Virus record (IMG/VR): IMGVR_UViG_3300023243_000229 | Span: 1-27,140 of that record | Length of the DNA stretch: 27,140 bases | Source of the DNA: a virus | Strand: one strand, 5' to 3' | Shown here: positions 13,883 to 20,844 of the stretch, piece by piece | How positions within the stretch are numbered: position 1 is the stretch's first letter | How the letters are laid out: each line of letters opens with the position of its first letter | Translations under genes and position numbers: made by a program | Notes under the pieces: generated by a model | What the model was told of the DNA's origin: nothing | Databases searched by the model: none | The model's input: only the letters and a program-made list of their open reading frames with translations

Positions 13883-14060
13883 CTGGCTCCTTCTTGCTAA
13901 TTGAGATTTGACCGTCTTCTACGGTAATTTTTAAAATGTCACCTTCTGTCCATCCCATACGTTCTGAGATTTCAGGTGGAATGTTCATATTGACATTTTC
14001 TGGATCACCTTCAATATCTTCAAAGATGTCTTCTACTTTATATGTAATTATTTTGCTCAT
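13869..14060 (-). CDS. AbrB/MazE-like swapped-hairpin DNA-binding protein, 63 aa
   Basis: Residues 22-55 ([20 protein letters not shown] then [15 protein letters not shown]) form the looped-hinge/swapped-hairpin fold of AbrB, SpoVT and MazE proteins, usually dimeric DNA binders or antitoxins. The N-terminal 20 residues are acidic. No toxin-like partner is adjacent: the next gene is IF-1. GGAG lies 11 bases before the ATG. A role as a small phage transcription regulator is plausible. Confidence 0.8.
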   Translation of the reverse strand: MSKIITYKVEDIFEDIEGDPENVNMNIPPEISERMGWTEGDILKITVEDGQISISKKEPDVKE

Positions 14061-14839
14061 AATATATTTATCTCCATATGTTGAGGACTAGCTTGCATTA
14101 CATTAAACGCATACCCACGAATAGGATACACGTAAGTTACGTTTGAGCTTACTTTAATTTTACCACAAGCAGCAAATGCATTCCATGCCGGAACTCCATA
14201 TTCGTTGGCACCAAGAACCACTCGCATTAGATAATTATTTGGAGTTTTCCAAAAATAGTGAATTTCATTGTTGCCATTTGATTTAATTTTGAATTTGTCT
14301 ACAAACTCAACAACTCCGTCAAATTTAGGATATTCTAAAGATTTATTTTTAGGAACACTTTTACACCCTTTCATTACATGCTCTAGCGAACGATTCTGTT
14401 CGTAGATACGAACAAGGCTAACTAATATTTTTACGTGTTCTTTATTAATCTTATTACGATTCTCAATTAAATCGTCTACTGCTAACATATACTCGCTAAC
14501 AAACTCGCCTTTGATTCGACGCATAGTATGCTTCTTGGCAAAGTAATCGTAAATCTCAGCAGCCTGTGCTTGATGTTCAATATTAATTTTAGTTGTACTG
14601 TCAAGCTGTTTGCCCACTCGTTCGAGTGTTTCATAAATTTCAACTCCAGATTTTCCTGCTTCATGCATCGCAACTACAATAGCCAGCGGAGGAGTAGTAA
14701 ACTCTAGATATTCGATAGGTTTTTCTGTTTTACTGTTGTCAATAGTATCCCATTCGTCAATCCAAACTGCTGTTGCTTTTTTACCAAAGATACTTTTACC
14801 AGATTGTCTTGCTGTCATTACTGCTAGTGAAGTTCCCAT
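14057..14839 (-). CDS. Unknown phage protein, 260 aa, with RQSGKS near the start
   Basis: Start at 14839 chosen because it lies 11 bases after the previous stop with AAAGG upstream; the longer frame to 14959 shadows that gene. The opening TSLAVMTARQSGKSIFGKKA, followed by TAVWIDEW, superficially resembles the lysine-containing RQxGKS loop of terminase ATPases, but no full Walker A or B pair or nuclease domain is present. The rest is mixed helix and strand, ending with QHMEINIL. Function unknown. Confidence 0.75.
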   Translation of the reverse strand: MGTSLAVMTARQSGKSIFGKKATAVWIDEWDTIDNSKTEKPIEYLEFTTPPLAIVVAMHEAGKSGVEIYETLERVGKQLDSTTKINIEHQAQAAEIYDYFAKKHTMRRIKGEFVSEYMLAVDDLIENRNKINKEHVKILVSLVRIYEQNRSLEHVMKGCKSVPKNKSLEYPKFDGVVEFVDKFKIKSNGNNEIHYFWKTPNNYLMRVVLGANEYGVPAWNAFAACGKIKVSSNVTYVYPIRGYAFNVMQASPQHMEINIL

Positions 14840-14850
14840 TGTTTTTGCCT

Positions 14851-15237
14851 TTATGCTGCTAATAAGTTTTGTGCTAAATTCATTGCTGTTGCTGTTGCTG
14901 GGATAACACTGCCCAGCATTACTGCCTTGTCGTTCCAATAGATGCCTACAAGTGTCCAACTAGTTGCTCCTAGTAGATAACAACCTTGTCCGTATACACC
15001 AAAGCCTGCACTTTGTAAAAAGATACCACCTACTGCAAAGACTACACCTATCCACTTTAGATAACTGTCAGGGCCTCCTGTGGGAGTACTAGGAGCAACA
15101 ATCTCAAACTGATGTTGCATGTCCTCTAGCTCTTTTTGTAGTCGTGCTTTTTCCTTGCTCAATTCCATAGCAAGGGTTGCTGCCTTGCTCATAGTGCTTT
15201 CAGCTTGGTATTCTTCTTTGGTAGTAGTATCGTCCAT
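14851..15237 (-). CDS. Coiled-coil membrane protein, 128 aa
   Basis: Acidic N-terminus, a coiled coil near residues 17-45 (LAMELSKEKARLQKELEDMQ), then hydrophobic segments near 60-80 and 83-100 (IGVVFAVGGIFLQSAGFGVY) and a last weakly hydrophobic region. The ATG at 15237 shares a base with the stop of a 21-residue peptide (TAATG) and has AGGATA upstream. Topology suggests a cytoplasmic coiled coil anchored in the inner membrane. Function unknown. Confidence 0.75.
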   Translation of the reverse strand: MDDTTTKEEYQAESTMSKAATLAMELSKEKARLQKELEDMQHQFEIVAPSTPTGGPDSYLKWIGVVFAVGGIFLQSAGFGVYGQGCYLLGATSWTLVGIYWNDKAVMLGSVIPATATAMNLAQNLLAA

Positions 15238-15302
15238 TATCCTGACTCTATCATTGCTAATACAATTCCGCCTACCCATAAAATTACTAATAACTCAATC
15301 AT
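15237..15302 (-). CDS. 21-residue transmembrane peptide
   Basis: A 22-codon frame beginning MIELLVILWVGGIVLAMI: nearly the whole product is one hydrophobic helix. It starts in an ATGA overlap with the upstream gene and stops in a TAATG overlap with the downstream gene. Such double coupling makes chance unlikely, but no ribosome site independent of coupling is evident. Function unknown. Confidence 0.6.
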   Translation of the reverse strand: MIELLVILWVGGIVLAMIESG

Positions 15303-15544
15303 AGGTCAACTCCAAAATGTTGTTTCACTGCTTGAGAAAAGTTGTTGGCTTGAAACTCACCAGCATCTAGGTGCTCGTATGTTTGACCTTCATTCTGAAT
15401 TGCTTGAATACATTCCTCTACAATCAACTGGGCGAACTTTTCTAAATGCTGATCTGTTCCTGCAATCACACTCCACCCAAATGACTTATCCTCAAATAGT
15501 CTAATCTGAGCTTGTTCGGCAAGTAGTTTAATACGTTCGTTCAT
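15299..15544 (-). CDS. Small conserved phage protein, 81 aa (paralogue of 15782-15997)
   Basis: Begins MNERIKLLAEQAQI, has KFAQLIVEECIQAI mid-way and ends VKQHFGVDL. The gene at 15782-15997 has the same start (MNERIRELLKQ), mid motif (FVELIVEECADVM) and end (IKEHFGVEE), so the two are diverged tandem copies. The ATG at 15544 is chosen on this basis; the longer frame is a shadow. This short helical family is common in phages and its role is unknown. Confidence 0.78.
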   Translation of the reverse strand: MNERIKLLAEQAQIRLFEDKSFGWSVIAGTDQHLEKFAQLIVEECIQAIQNEGQTYEHLDAGEFQANNFSQAVKQHFGVDL

Positions 15545-15785
15545 CGTAGTGCCTGTTATCATAAAAAATAAACTCAAAGTTGTATCCAAACAACCCAATG
15601 TCAAAATTAAAGCCGGCGTGGTCTTGTTTAAAGCTAGTAATCCCAAAACTAAATTCAAATATGCAGTTGTTCCTGTACAGTGCAACTTCAATAGTTTTGT
15701 TTTCAGTGACTGTAATTGCTTTATCAACAATTACCGCATGCCGTTGAAGCCATGGGTTTCTTAGAGCAAATCCAATGTAAATCAT
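15528..15785 (-). CDS. Conserved small phage protein, 85 aa
   Basis: Beta-rich protein starting MIYIGFALRNPW with aromatic repeats later (FEFSFGITSFKQDHAGFNFD and IGLFGYNFEFIFYDNRH). I recognise this layout from other phages, where the function is unknown. It starts in an ATGA overlap with the upstream paralogue and overlaps the next by 17 bases, so it sits between the two duplicated genes. Confidence 0.75.
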   Translation of the reverse strand: MIYIGFALRNPWLQRHAVIVDKAITVTENKTIEVALYRNNCIFEFSFGITSFKQDHAGFNFDIGLFGYNFEFIFYDNRHYDERTY

Positions 15786-15997
15786 TCTTCAACTCCGAAA
15801 TGTTCTTTGATCACATCACCGTCTTTAGCGTTACCGTTTTCATCACGCCCATCCATTACATCAGCACATTCCTCTACAATCAACTCGACGAACCTAGCCA
15901 AATCCTTACCAACAAGAATCGGAGTCAGTTCATTACCGTCCTCATCATATTCAAAGCCGCAACTCTGTTTAAGGAGTTCTCTAATCCGTTCGTTCAT
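15782..15997 (-). CDS. Small conserved phage protein, 71 aa (paralogue of 15299-15544)
   Basis: Helical acidic protein: MNERIRELLKQSCGFEYDED at the start, ARFVELIVEECADVM in the middle and IKEHFGVEE at the end. It is coupled to the phosphoesterase gene by TAATG. The middle insert differs from its 81-residue paralogue, where an aromatic W-containing segment is present. No catalytic residues are evident. Confidence 0.78.
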   Translation of the reverse strand: MNERIRELLKQSCGFEYDEDGNELTPILVGKDLARFVELIVEECADVMDGRDENGNAKDGDVIKEHFGVEE

Positions 15998-16851
15998 TAT
16001 ACTTCCAATACTATGTTAGGGTTCCATCCAGTGTCTTCACTGTACCCTTCGTTTTCGTAACCACGTGGATTACAAACAATTCTAGTCTCACCAATCACGT
16101 AATCAAACGGGTAATGGGTGTGACCATGTGTCCACAGTTTAACCTGCGGATGATCCAGGATAAATTCGCTCAGGTCACTATGGTAACCGCCATTCATCAA
16201 GTACTGGGACTTATAGTCCTCATGCACACTTTGAAAGCTGGGGCTATGATGCCCAACTACCACACACTTCTTGTCCTTGTGTTCAGACAGCATGAGTCTA
16301 AAGTAGCTTAGGGTTCTAGCATGTCGGGTTGCAACATCACGGGCACTCATGCGAGCAAACTCACGTTTGTCATTTCGAATGATACGAAAATCATTCATCA
16401 TGCCTTCGATGGCATGCATGGTCATTGGGTCGCCCTTGTTCAGGTCAGTCCATAATGTGCCGCCTACAAATACGACATTGTCAATGATCTTTGTATCCTG
16501 CTCCAGCATGTAGATGTTGGGATACTTTGCAATTTCGTCCCGCATGTGATCAATACTAGCATAGAACTTTCCGTTATAAAACTCATGATTTCCCATAATG
16601 TAGATAACATGGGGAAATTGGAAACTACACCGCTTCAAAAAATCTCGAAAGCGAGCGACTTTTTGCATCTTGCGACTAAGGTCCGCCAAGGTGTTGTTGC
16701 TGTACGGATCGAAATCTGCGGCATGATGGTCGTGTAGATCTTGTGCAATCATGATGTCGCCACCCAAAATTAGAACATCACAATTATCGTTATTATTAAT
16801 AACACAATCGCTAAATTCTAAATGTAAGTCTGATACAAGTTTAATTTTCAT
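15997..16851 (-). CDS. Calcineurin-like metallophosphoesterase
   Basis: Dinuclear-metal phosphoesterase, 284 residues. All motifs are present: SDLHLEF (Asp8, His10), LGGDIM near 29-34, MGNHEFYNG near 90-98, VVGHHSPS near 200-207 and WTHGHTHYP near 236-244. The layout resembles bacterial and phage single-domain enzymes acting on nucleotides, nucleic acids or phosphoproteins; the substrate cannot be told from sequence. It heads a nine-gene unit reaching IF-1. The -10 box of its promoter ends only six bases before the ATG and no ribosome site is visible, so the mRNA may be leaderless. Confidence 0.92.
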   Translation of the reverse strand: MKIKLVSDLHLEFSDCVINNNDNCDVLILGGDIMIAQDLHDHHAADFDPYSNNTLADLSRKMQKVARFRDFLKRCSFQFPHVIYIMGNHEFYNGKFYASIDHMRDEIAKYPNIYMLEQDTKIIDNVVFVGGTLWTDLNKGDPMTMHAIEGMMNDFRIIRNDKREFARMSARDVATRHARTLSYFRLMLSEHKDKKCVVVGHHSPSFQSVHEDYKSQYLMNGGYHSDLSEFILDHPQVKLWTHGHTHYPFDYVIGETRIVCNPRGYENEGYSEDTGWNPNIVLEV

Positions 16852-16857
16852 ACTTGT

Positions 16858-16886
16858 ATTATAACATAGATCAAGAAAGAAGTCAA
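16858..16886 (-). promoter_or_regulatory. Sigma70-type promoter giving a probably leaderless mRNA
   Basis: TTGACT (16886-16881), a 17-base spacer and TATAAT (16863-16858) with extended -10 TGT. The ATG of the phosphoesterase begins at 16851, seven bases after the hexamer, which is where transcription normally starts. Confidence 0.87.
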
Positions 16887-16993
16887 CCGGACGGATCTCA
16901 CCTAATCGATAAGTGATATTTTCAAAATACTTGGTAATTTGGATGTGCTAGCGGCAACAGCACTAGCAAGTAGGAGTGTAATTAAAAACTTAG

Positions 16994-17013
16994 AGCAGCT
17001 AGCGGTAGCTGCT
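16994..17013 (-). terminator. Rho-independent terminator
   Basis: Perfect eight-base arms AGCAGCTA and TAGCTGCT around CCGC, followed on the minus strand by CTAAGTTTTTAATT. It lies five bases after the stop of the exported protein at 17018. Downstream, 16887-16993 holds no gene; a second weak stem (GTGCT/AGCAC, 16945-16963) and a repeat of GCTAGCGG (16947-16954, 16998-17005) are the only other features. Confidence 0.85.
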
Positions 17014-17017
17014 TAAT

Positions 17018-17344
17018 TCAAATAAAGTCTTTAGTACTAGAAATAGTACCAGGCATCTTAAATTTAAACCCTGTACCTGTCTCTATTATACAGGCGACAT
17101 CTTTGTCAAACAATATAACGGTCCACGTCTGAGTTTCTGAGTTTACCGTTACTCCAATGTATGCTGTCTTAGACTCTTTTAACGGTATATCGCCAATAAA
17201 CATAGGATATTCATTGTATTTGGACTCTAAGTGCGGAAGTATATTTTTCGAAGAATCACATATTACTGTTTTTTTTTGTTCTGTTGGCTCTGCGAAGGAA
17301 ACACAAGAGAACATTGCAACTGTCAATATTAAATATTTGAACAT
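17018..17344 (-). CDS. Exported protein with signal peptide, 108 aa
   Basis: Signal peptide MFKYLILTVAMFSCVSFA then EPTEQKK; cleavage after SFA is likely, giving a periplasmic protein of about 90 residues with beta-rich sequence (TAYIGVTVNSETQTWTVILF). No family recognised. Start supported by AAGG ten bases upstream. It ends the unit at the terminator 16994-17013. A cell-envelope role, such as exclusion of other phages, is only a guess. Confidence 0.78.
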   Translation of the reverse strand: MFKYLILTVAMFSCVSFAEPTEQKKTVICDSSKNILPHLESKYNEYPMFIGDIPLKESKTAYIGVTVNSETQTWTVILFDKDVACIIETGTGFKFKMPGTISSTKDFI

Positions 17345-17427
17345 AATTTATTACCTTATTGTGTAAATATTTAGTTGTTTATTGCGTAGTTGTTTAATTT
17401 TCTAAACTCTACTTGTATTATTATATC

Positions 17428-17775
17428 TTACTCTTTTTTCTTGCTGCTGTATGCGTTGGCGCCAAAGAATGCCGCAACTAATGCAGAGATAGCAACAAAA
17501 TAAGTTGGGGCAATATCGCCAATGATTCCGGCTGCTTTATCAAGTCCCAGCCACGATGTAATCATGATTGTGGTTGGGTACAGTAACATTCCGGACAGCG
17601 CGAACCAGGCCATTTTGCGCATAGCATCACGCTGTGCATCTTGATCTTCTAGTTCTTTACGCTTGAATTCCAAGTGCATAGCTAGTTCTACTTTTGTAAT
17701 ATGCCCATCACCGTTTAAGTCTGCTGCTTCTATCTCACATCCCGGTTCCAGGGTTATTTCTTTTTTATCACTCAT
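17428..17775 (-). CDS. EF-hand membrane protein, 115 aa
   Basis: A single EF-hand loop DLNGDGHITKVE (residues 19-30) has Asp, Asn, Asp and Glu at calcium-ligand positions. A charged helix follows (KRKELEDQDAQRDAMRK), then two membrane segments (WFALSGMLLYPTTIMITSW and YFVAISALVAAFFGANAY). I have seen similar small EF-hand/TM proteins in marine T4-like phages; the function is not known. The 83 bases to the next gene contain AAACAACTA twice and no clear promoter. Confidence 0.8.
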   Translation of the reverse strand: MSDKKEITLEPGCEIEAADLNGDGHITKVELAMHLEFKRKELEDQDAQRDAMRKMAWFALSGMLLYPTTIMITSWLGLDKAAGIIGDIAPTYFVAISALVAAFFGANAYSSKKKE

Positions 17776-17787
17776 TCTACATCTCTC

Positions 17788-18231
17788 TTAGTTATATTTT
17801 AGAATTGCTAGAGTTGTAAATATTGCACTAATCACAAATACCACAGCTACTATTGAAATTCCTACCCACATGCATATTTCGCCAAGACGTTTTTTACGAA
17901 GGTATCTGCGCTGTGCTTCTTCTGCGTCTTCTCTGTCCTTGCTGCGTTTTATTTCAGCTTGGAATTCTAACCATGAATCCCACATGCCGGCTCGCCCACC
18001 GTAGATCATTAGTTCCTTTAACTGTGTCTCGTTTGCTGCAAGTTCCTCTGCTGCCATGAATGCTGCAATGTCCGACTTGTATCCGTGCTTATGGGCTTGT
18101 TTTTGTATCTCACGTTTGAGTCCAAAGTAAGTTGCCAGTGCCTGGCTTGCTTCCCATAGTTCTTTACCATTGGCCACAGTCTGTTTAACGATATCAAATG
18201 CAGCATTTGCTGCGGCCAGTTCAACGAGCAT
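17788..18231 (-). CDS. Conserved phage membrane protein, 147 aa
   Basis: Begins MLVELAAANAAFDIVKQTVA; helical throughout, with a charged central region (FQAEIKRSKDREDAEEAQRR) and a C-terminal transmembrane helix (ICMWVGISIVAVVFVISAIF). Proteins with this start are familiar from marine phages, function unknown. I use ATG at 18231 because GGAG lies upstream. An in-frame ATG at 18324 has no ribosome site and its extra codons cover a near-perfect DNA dyad, so that stretch looks like leader. Confidence 0.7.
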   Translation of the reverse strand: MLVELAAANAAFDIVKQTVANGKELWEASQALATYFGLKREIQKQAHKHGYKSDIAAFMAAEELAANETQLKELMIYGGRAGMWDSWLEFQAEIKRSKDREDAEEAQRRYLRKKRLGEICMWVGISIVAVVFVISAIFTTLAILKYN

Positions 18232-18257
18232 ACGATGTCTCCACCAGCTTATGCCAT

Positions 18258-18280
18258 AACGACTGTGGTCCACTGTCGTT
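18258..18280 (-). repeat. 23-base dyad in the leader of the 147-aa gene
   Basis: Symmetric about its centre in all but three single positions; the two halves are AACGAC-GTGG and CCAC-GTCGTT. It could be an operator for a dimeric protein or an RNA hairpin near the ribosome site at 18231. Confidence 0.6.
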
Positions 18281-18361
18281 TCCGACCGGACTTTTGAATG
18301 TGTAGTTTGCTGATAGGGCGGCATTTAATACCGCGGGTGTATATAACGTGTTGGACATCGA

Positions 18362-18405
18362 TTCGCTCCCGGTGTACCTTACTATTATTTAAGGTAAGGA
18401 GCGAA
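18362..18405 (-). ncRNA. Two-tier hairpin in a 214-base gap without a gene
   Basis: Outer arms TTCGCTCC and GGAGCGAA (eight bases) enclose inner arms TACCTTA and TAAGGTA (seven bases) with an eight-base loop and an asymmetric bulge. It stands between the 389-residue gene and the 147-residue membrane protein. There is no following T-run, so a plain terminator is unlikely. With the dyad at 18258-18280 it suggests a structured leader or small RNA. No promoter is seen in 18232-18445. Confidence 0.5.
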
Positions 18406-18445
18406 GATATAAACTTAGCGTTTAATCTTGTACTGGATTAAAACT

Positions 18446-19615
18446 TTAGAATTGAGGCTCGGGCTTTGGGCTAGACACCATAGAGGTGCCCTGCATTGCG
18501 GTGGTGTTTTTTGACGGAGGAACACTTACCGGTGCTGCTGGCACGGGCGGCTGAGATGATAGGCGTTTTTCTTTTCTATACACCTTTTTCTCTTTGTCAG
18601 TCATCGATGATAGTTTTGTTTTTTCCTCATCTTCAGATGAAAACATCTTAATAGCAGATTGCACATCAGCATCACTATCTAGCCATTTAACTTTACGACC
18701 TTCACTTGTTGTATTTGTTTCTGCTCGAACGTTTTTGAATCCTACATCATTTCTACCATTCATGAAGCGCATAACAAGGTAAGGCTGATCTGGTCCTGTT
18801 GGCGTTTGTCCGTTAGCATACATTCTAGTAGCAGACATTTTACCGTTAGTAATTGTAGCCTCGCCAATCAATACGGCATCAACATTTGAAAAACCACGCT
18901 TGCCGCCGAATTCTTTTCCAAACACAATCTTGTTAGCAACGTCGGAAGATATGTGCAGACCAAAGCTCATCCCCTCTTTAAATGTTCCGCCGTTAACTTG
19001 CTTAATTCTGTCCATCCATTGTTTAATTTCTGGCATATTCATTAGATGCTGCCAACCTCCCCAACGGAACGGCTCACCTTTTAAACTAACCCATGCCCGG
19101 GGAGTGCCGTCTGGATCTAGTACAGTCATATCACTCTTTGGTGCACGACCGTTTACACTACCTTTTTCTTTTTCTACAGATCCAACATTTACAACAGTAT
19201 CGCCTACTTTAAGTTTAACTGACGGTTGACCAGCTTTAGCATCTTCAAGCTGAGATTGTATTTCACCAATTTGCCCCTGTTCGATCTTTTCACGTTGACC
19301 AGCTTCTTCTCCGCCAAATTCTTTGGTTTTAAGTATGGCGCCGAAGGGAATTATAGGATAGGTTGTATCTGTAGTTTTCAGTTTTAGATTAGAAGTAGGG
19401 TTTTCGATCCACTGTTTAACTCTTTCAAATTCAACAGGGTCTATAACAATATCAATAAATCCAGCTTTGGTCTTAACTTTAAAAGGAGTTCCCTGTTCGA
19501 TCTTTCGCAAAAAGACAGGGACTCTATCCTTTTTTGTACCCTTGTACTTAAATAGGCCGGTAGTGCCCAATGGGGCTTCGTCTAACTTTATGTCAACAAA
19601 TTCAAAAAATCTCAT
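18446..19615 (-). CDS. Unknown phage protein, 389 aa, possible PD-(D/E)xK-like core
   Basis: Starts MRFFEFVDIKLDEAPLG. The middle part has PKSDMTVLDPDGTPRAWVSL then KGEPFRWGGW, in which SDMTV and VSLKG could be the Asp and Lys strands of a PD-(D/E)xK nuclease fold; this is weak pattern matching. The C-terminal 70 residues are low-complexity, rich in S, P and T. No ribosome site precedes the ATG; TATAAATA lies seven bases upstream. It follows the bilin reductase by ten bases. Function unknown. Confidence 0.7.
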   Translation of the reverse strand: MRFFEFVDIKLDEAPLGTTGLFKYKGTKKDRVPVFLRKIEQGTPFKVKTKAGFIDIVIDPVEFERVKQWIENPTSNLKLKTTDTTYPIIPFGAILKTKEFGGEEAGQREKIEQGQIGEIQSQLEDAKAGQPSVKLKVGDTVVNVGSVEKEKGSVNGRAPKSDMTVLDPDGTPRAWVSLKGEPFRWGGWQHLMNMPEIKQWMDRIKQVNGGTFKEGMSFGLHISSDVANKIVFGKEFGGKRGFSNVDAVLIGEATITNGKMSATRMYANGQTPTGPDQPYLVMRFMNGRNDVGFKNVRAETNTTSEGRKVKWLDSDADVQSAIKMFSSEDEEKTKLSSMTDKEKKVYRKEKRLSSQPPVPAAPVSVPPSKNTTAMQGTSMVSSPKPEPQF

Positions 19616-19625
19616 AGTATGTTAT

Positions 19626-20309
19626 TTATACTATTTCAGGGAACAGGCATTCTTGTATAAAATGCTTAACATCTTCTTCACTAAGCCCTAAACTAACCAT
19701 TACCCGTGGTGTATGAGGATTACATTTCTGATTTTGTGCATAGTAGTTCTGCGCTGCTGTAGTATCCTCAGCAGTGTTATTTGTTTCTGCTACTGTGCTT
19801 AGATAATGCGCTATTGTAGTTTGAGCTAAATTTGCAATTTGATCTAGTTCTGCTTCATCGCTTACATTACCTGCGGCTACCATACTACCGCTAAAAATGT
19901 TAGTAGCCCATTCAGGTAGCGCACGTTGCTTGCGCCATTCTAGTTTAGCAACTTCGTCATGAAACCAATCCATCATAGGATGTTCGGGATCACCTGCTTT
20001 TGAGTAATCGTGGAAGCAGCCTGTGATCTTATTTTTACCAGCAATAACATCAAATCCATAAATTGGAGCTGGGTTATGTGTATGAGGGAAGATACAACAG
20101 TGCATCATCCATAGCCCTTTAGTTAGTCTTGCATCCACAACATCAATATGGGCACGACGATAAGCGTCACTGACCCACACTCGGTTTACCCAACCTGGTT
20201 GGTTGAAGCGATCCATGCTAGGCTCGAACTTTTCTGCGCCTGTTCTTGCGAACTCGCTGATCAGCAGGTCTTGGATTTCAATTAGTCTATCCCAGACCTT
20301 ACTCTCCAC
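19626..20309 (-). CDS. pcyX: Ferredoxin-dependent bilin reductase, PcyX/PebS-like
   Basis: Reduces biliverdin IXa to a phycobilin with electrons from ferredoxin. The 227 residues fit the family size. Recognisable parts are KGLWMMHCCIFPHTHNPAPI then YGFDVIAGKNKITGCFHDYS; Asp87 in GFD is the candidate for the conserved proton-donating aspartate. The C-terminal NYYAQNQKCNPHTPRVM and FIQECLFPE are also typical. It starts with GTG inside the last codons of heme oxygenase (11-base overlap), so both are coupled. PcyX from oceanic phages makes phycoerythrobilin; PcyA- or PebS-type activity cannot be excluded. No ferredoxin gene is in the window. Confidence 0.88.
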   Translation of the reverse strand: MESKVWDRLIEIQDLLISEFARTGAEKFEPSMDRFNQPGWVNRVWVSDAYRRAHIDVVDARLTKGLWMMHCCIFPHTHNPAPIYGFDVIAGKNKITGCFHDYSKAGDPEHPMMDWFHDEVAKLEWRKQRALPEWATNIFSGSMVAAGNVSDEAELDQIANLAQTTIAHYLSTVAETNNTAEDTTAAQNYYAQNQKCNPHTPRVMVSLGLSEEDVKHFIQECLFPEIV

Positions 20310-20844
20310 GATACAAATCCGTCATCATCTTAATGGCAAACTCAAACGCCATGCGGGCTTCGTCGCCTAGGTCGTCTGTTAGTGTTGCACGGATAGCACT
20401 CTTCATAGCATCACCATTTTCAAAGTCGTAAAATTTACCGCTTGAAATATGTGCTACTTGCTTCTTAATGATTTGACCACCAAATAGGTCGCCCATATGT
20501 CGGCAGTATAAATGCGCTTTAACAAGATGCTTACGTTCCGGATTATTGCCTAGTTTATGCAGGTATGCCTGATACTCTAGAGCAGCATCAGTTAGATAAC
20601 AGTAGCTACCGTCATCTAGTTCTAGAAAGTCTGCATGAATAGCATGTAGACGAGGAAGGTCGGGCATCGTGTCGAGGAATCCTTGACGAGTACAATACCA
20701 TTCAATTGGGTCGTACACTGCCATTAAGTTATAGAGATAGTTTCTATAATCTTCTCGTTCAATCTTACCACTAAGCAACATCTTGGCAAACTTTGTTTTT
20801 TCTGCTTCGTGATGCAGATCACTGGTAATATCTTTTAAGCTCAT
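20299..20844 (-). CDS. Heme oxygenase
   Basis: Opens heme to biliverdin IXa, CO and Fe(II) using O2 and reductant, supplying the substrate of the overlapping bilin reductase. In 181 residues the family motifs are clear: LHHEAE at 10-15 with proximal ligand His11, the partner helix near 36-50 (YLYNLMAVYDPIEWY) and distal helix MGDLFGGQ (117-124), whose glycines make room for heme and O2. It is slightly shorter than cyanobacterial HO1. The ATG overlaps the ClpS stop (ATGA) and has AGGTGGAG upstream. Unit order is ClpS, heme oxygenase, bilin reductase. Confidence 0.95.
   Translation of the reverse strand: MSLKDITSDLHHEAEKTKFAKMLLSGKIEREDYRNYLYNLMAVYDPIEWYCTRQGFLDTMPDLPRLHAIHADFLELDDGSYCYLTDAALEYQAYLHKLGNNPERKHLVKAHLYCRHMGDLFGGQIIKKQVAHISSGKFYDFENGDAMKSAIRATLTDDLGDEARMAFEFAIKMMTDLYRGE

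Noticed and set aside
17345-17427. TATAAT-like box between the EF-hand protein and the exported protein
   Set aside because: No -35 box at proper distance; the region is simply AT-rich with AAACAACTA repeated twice.
18232-18324. N-terminal extension of the 147-aa protein from ATG 18324
   Set aside because: No ribosome site, composition unlike the rest, and the DNA carries a 23-base dyad; ATG 18231 with GGAG upstream fits better.
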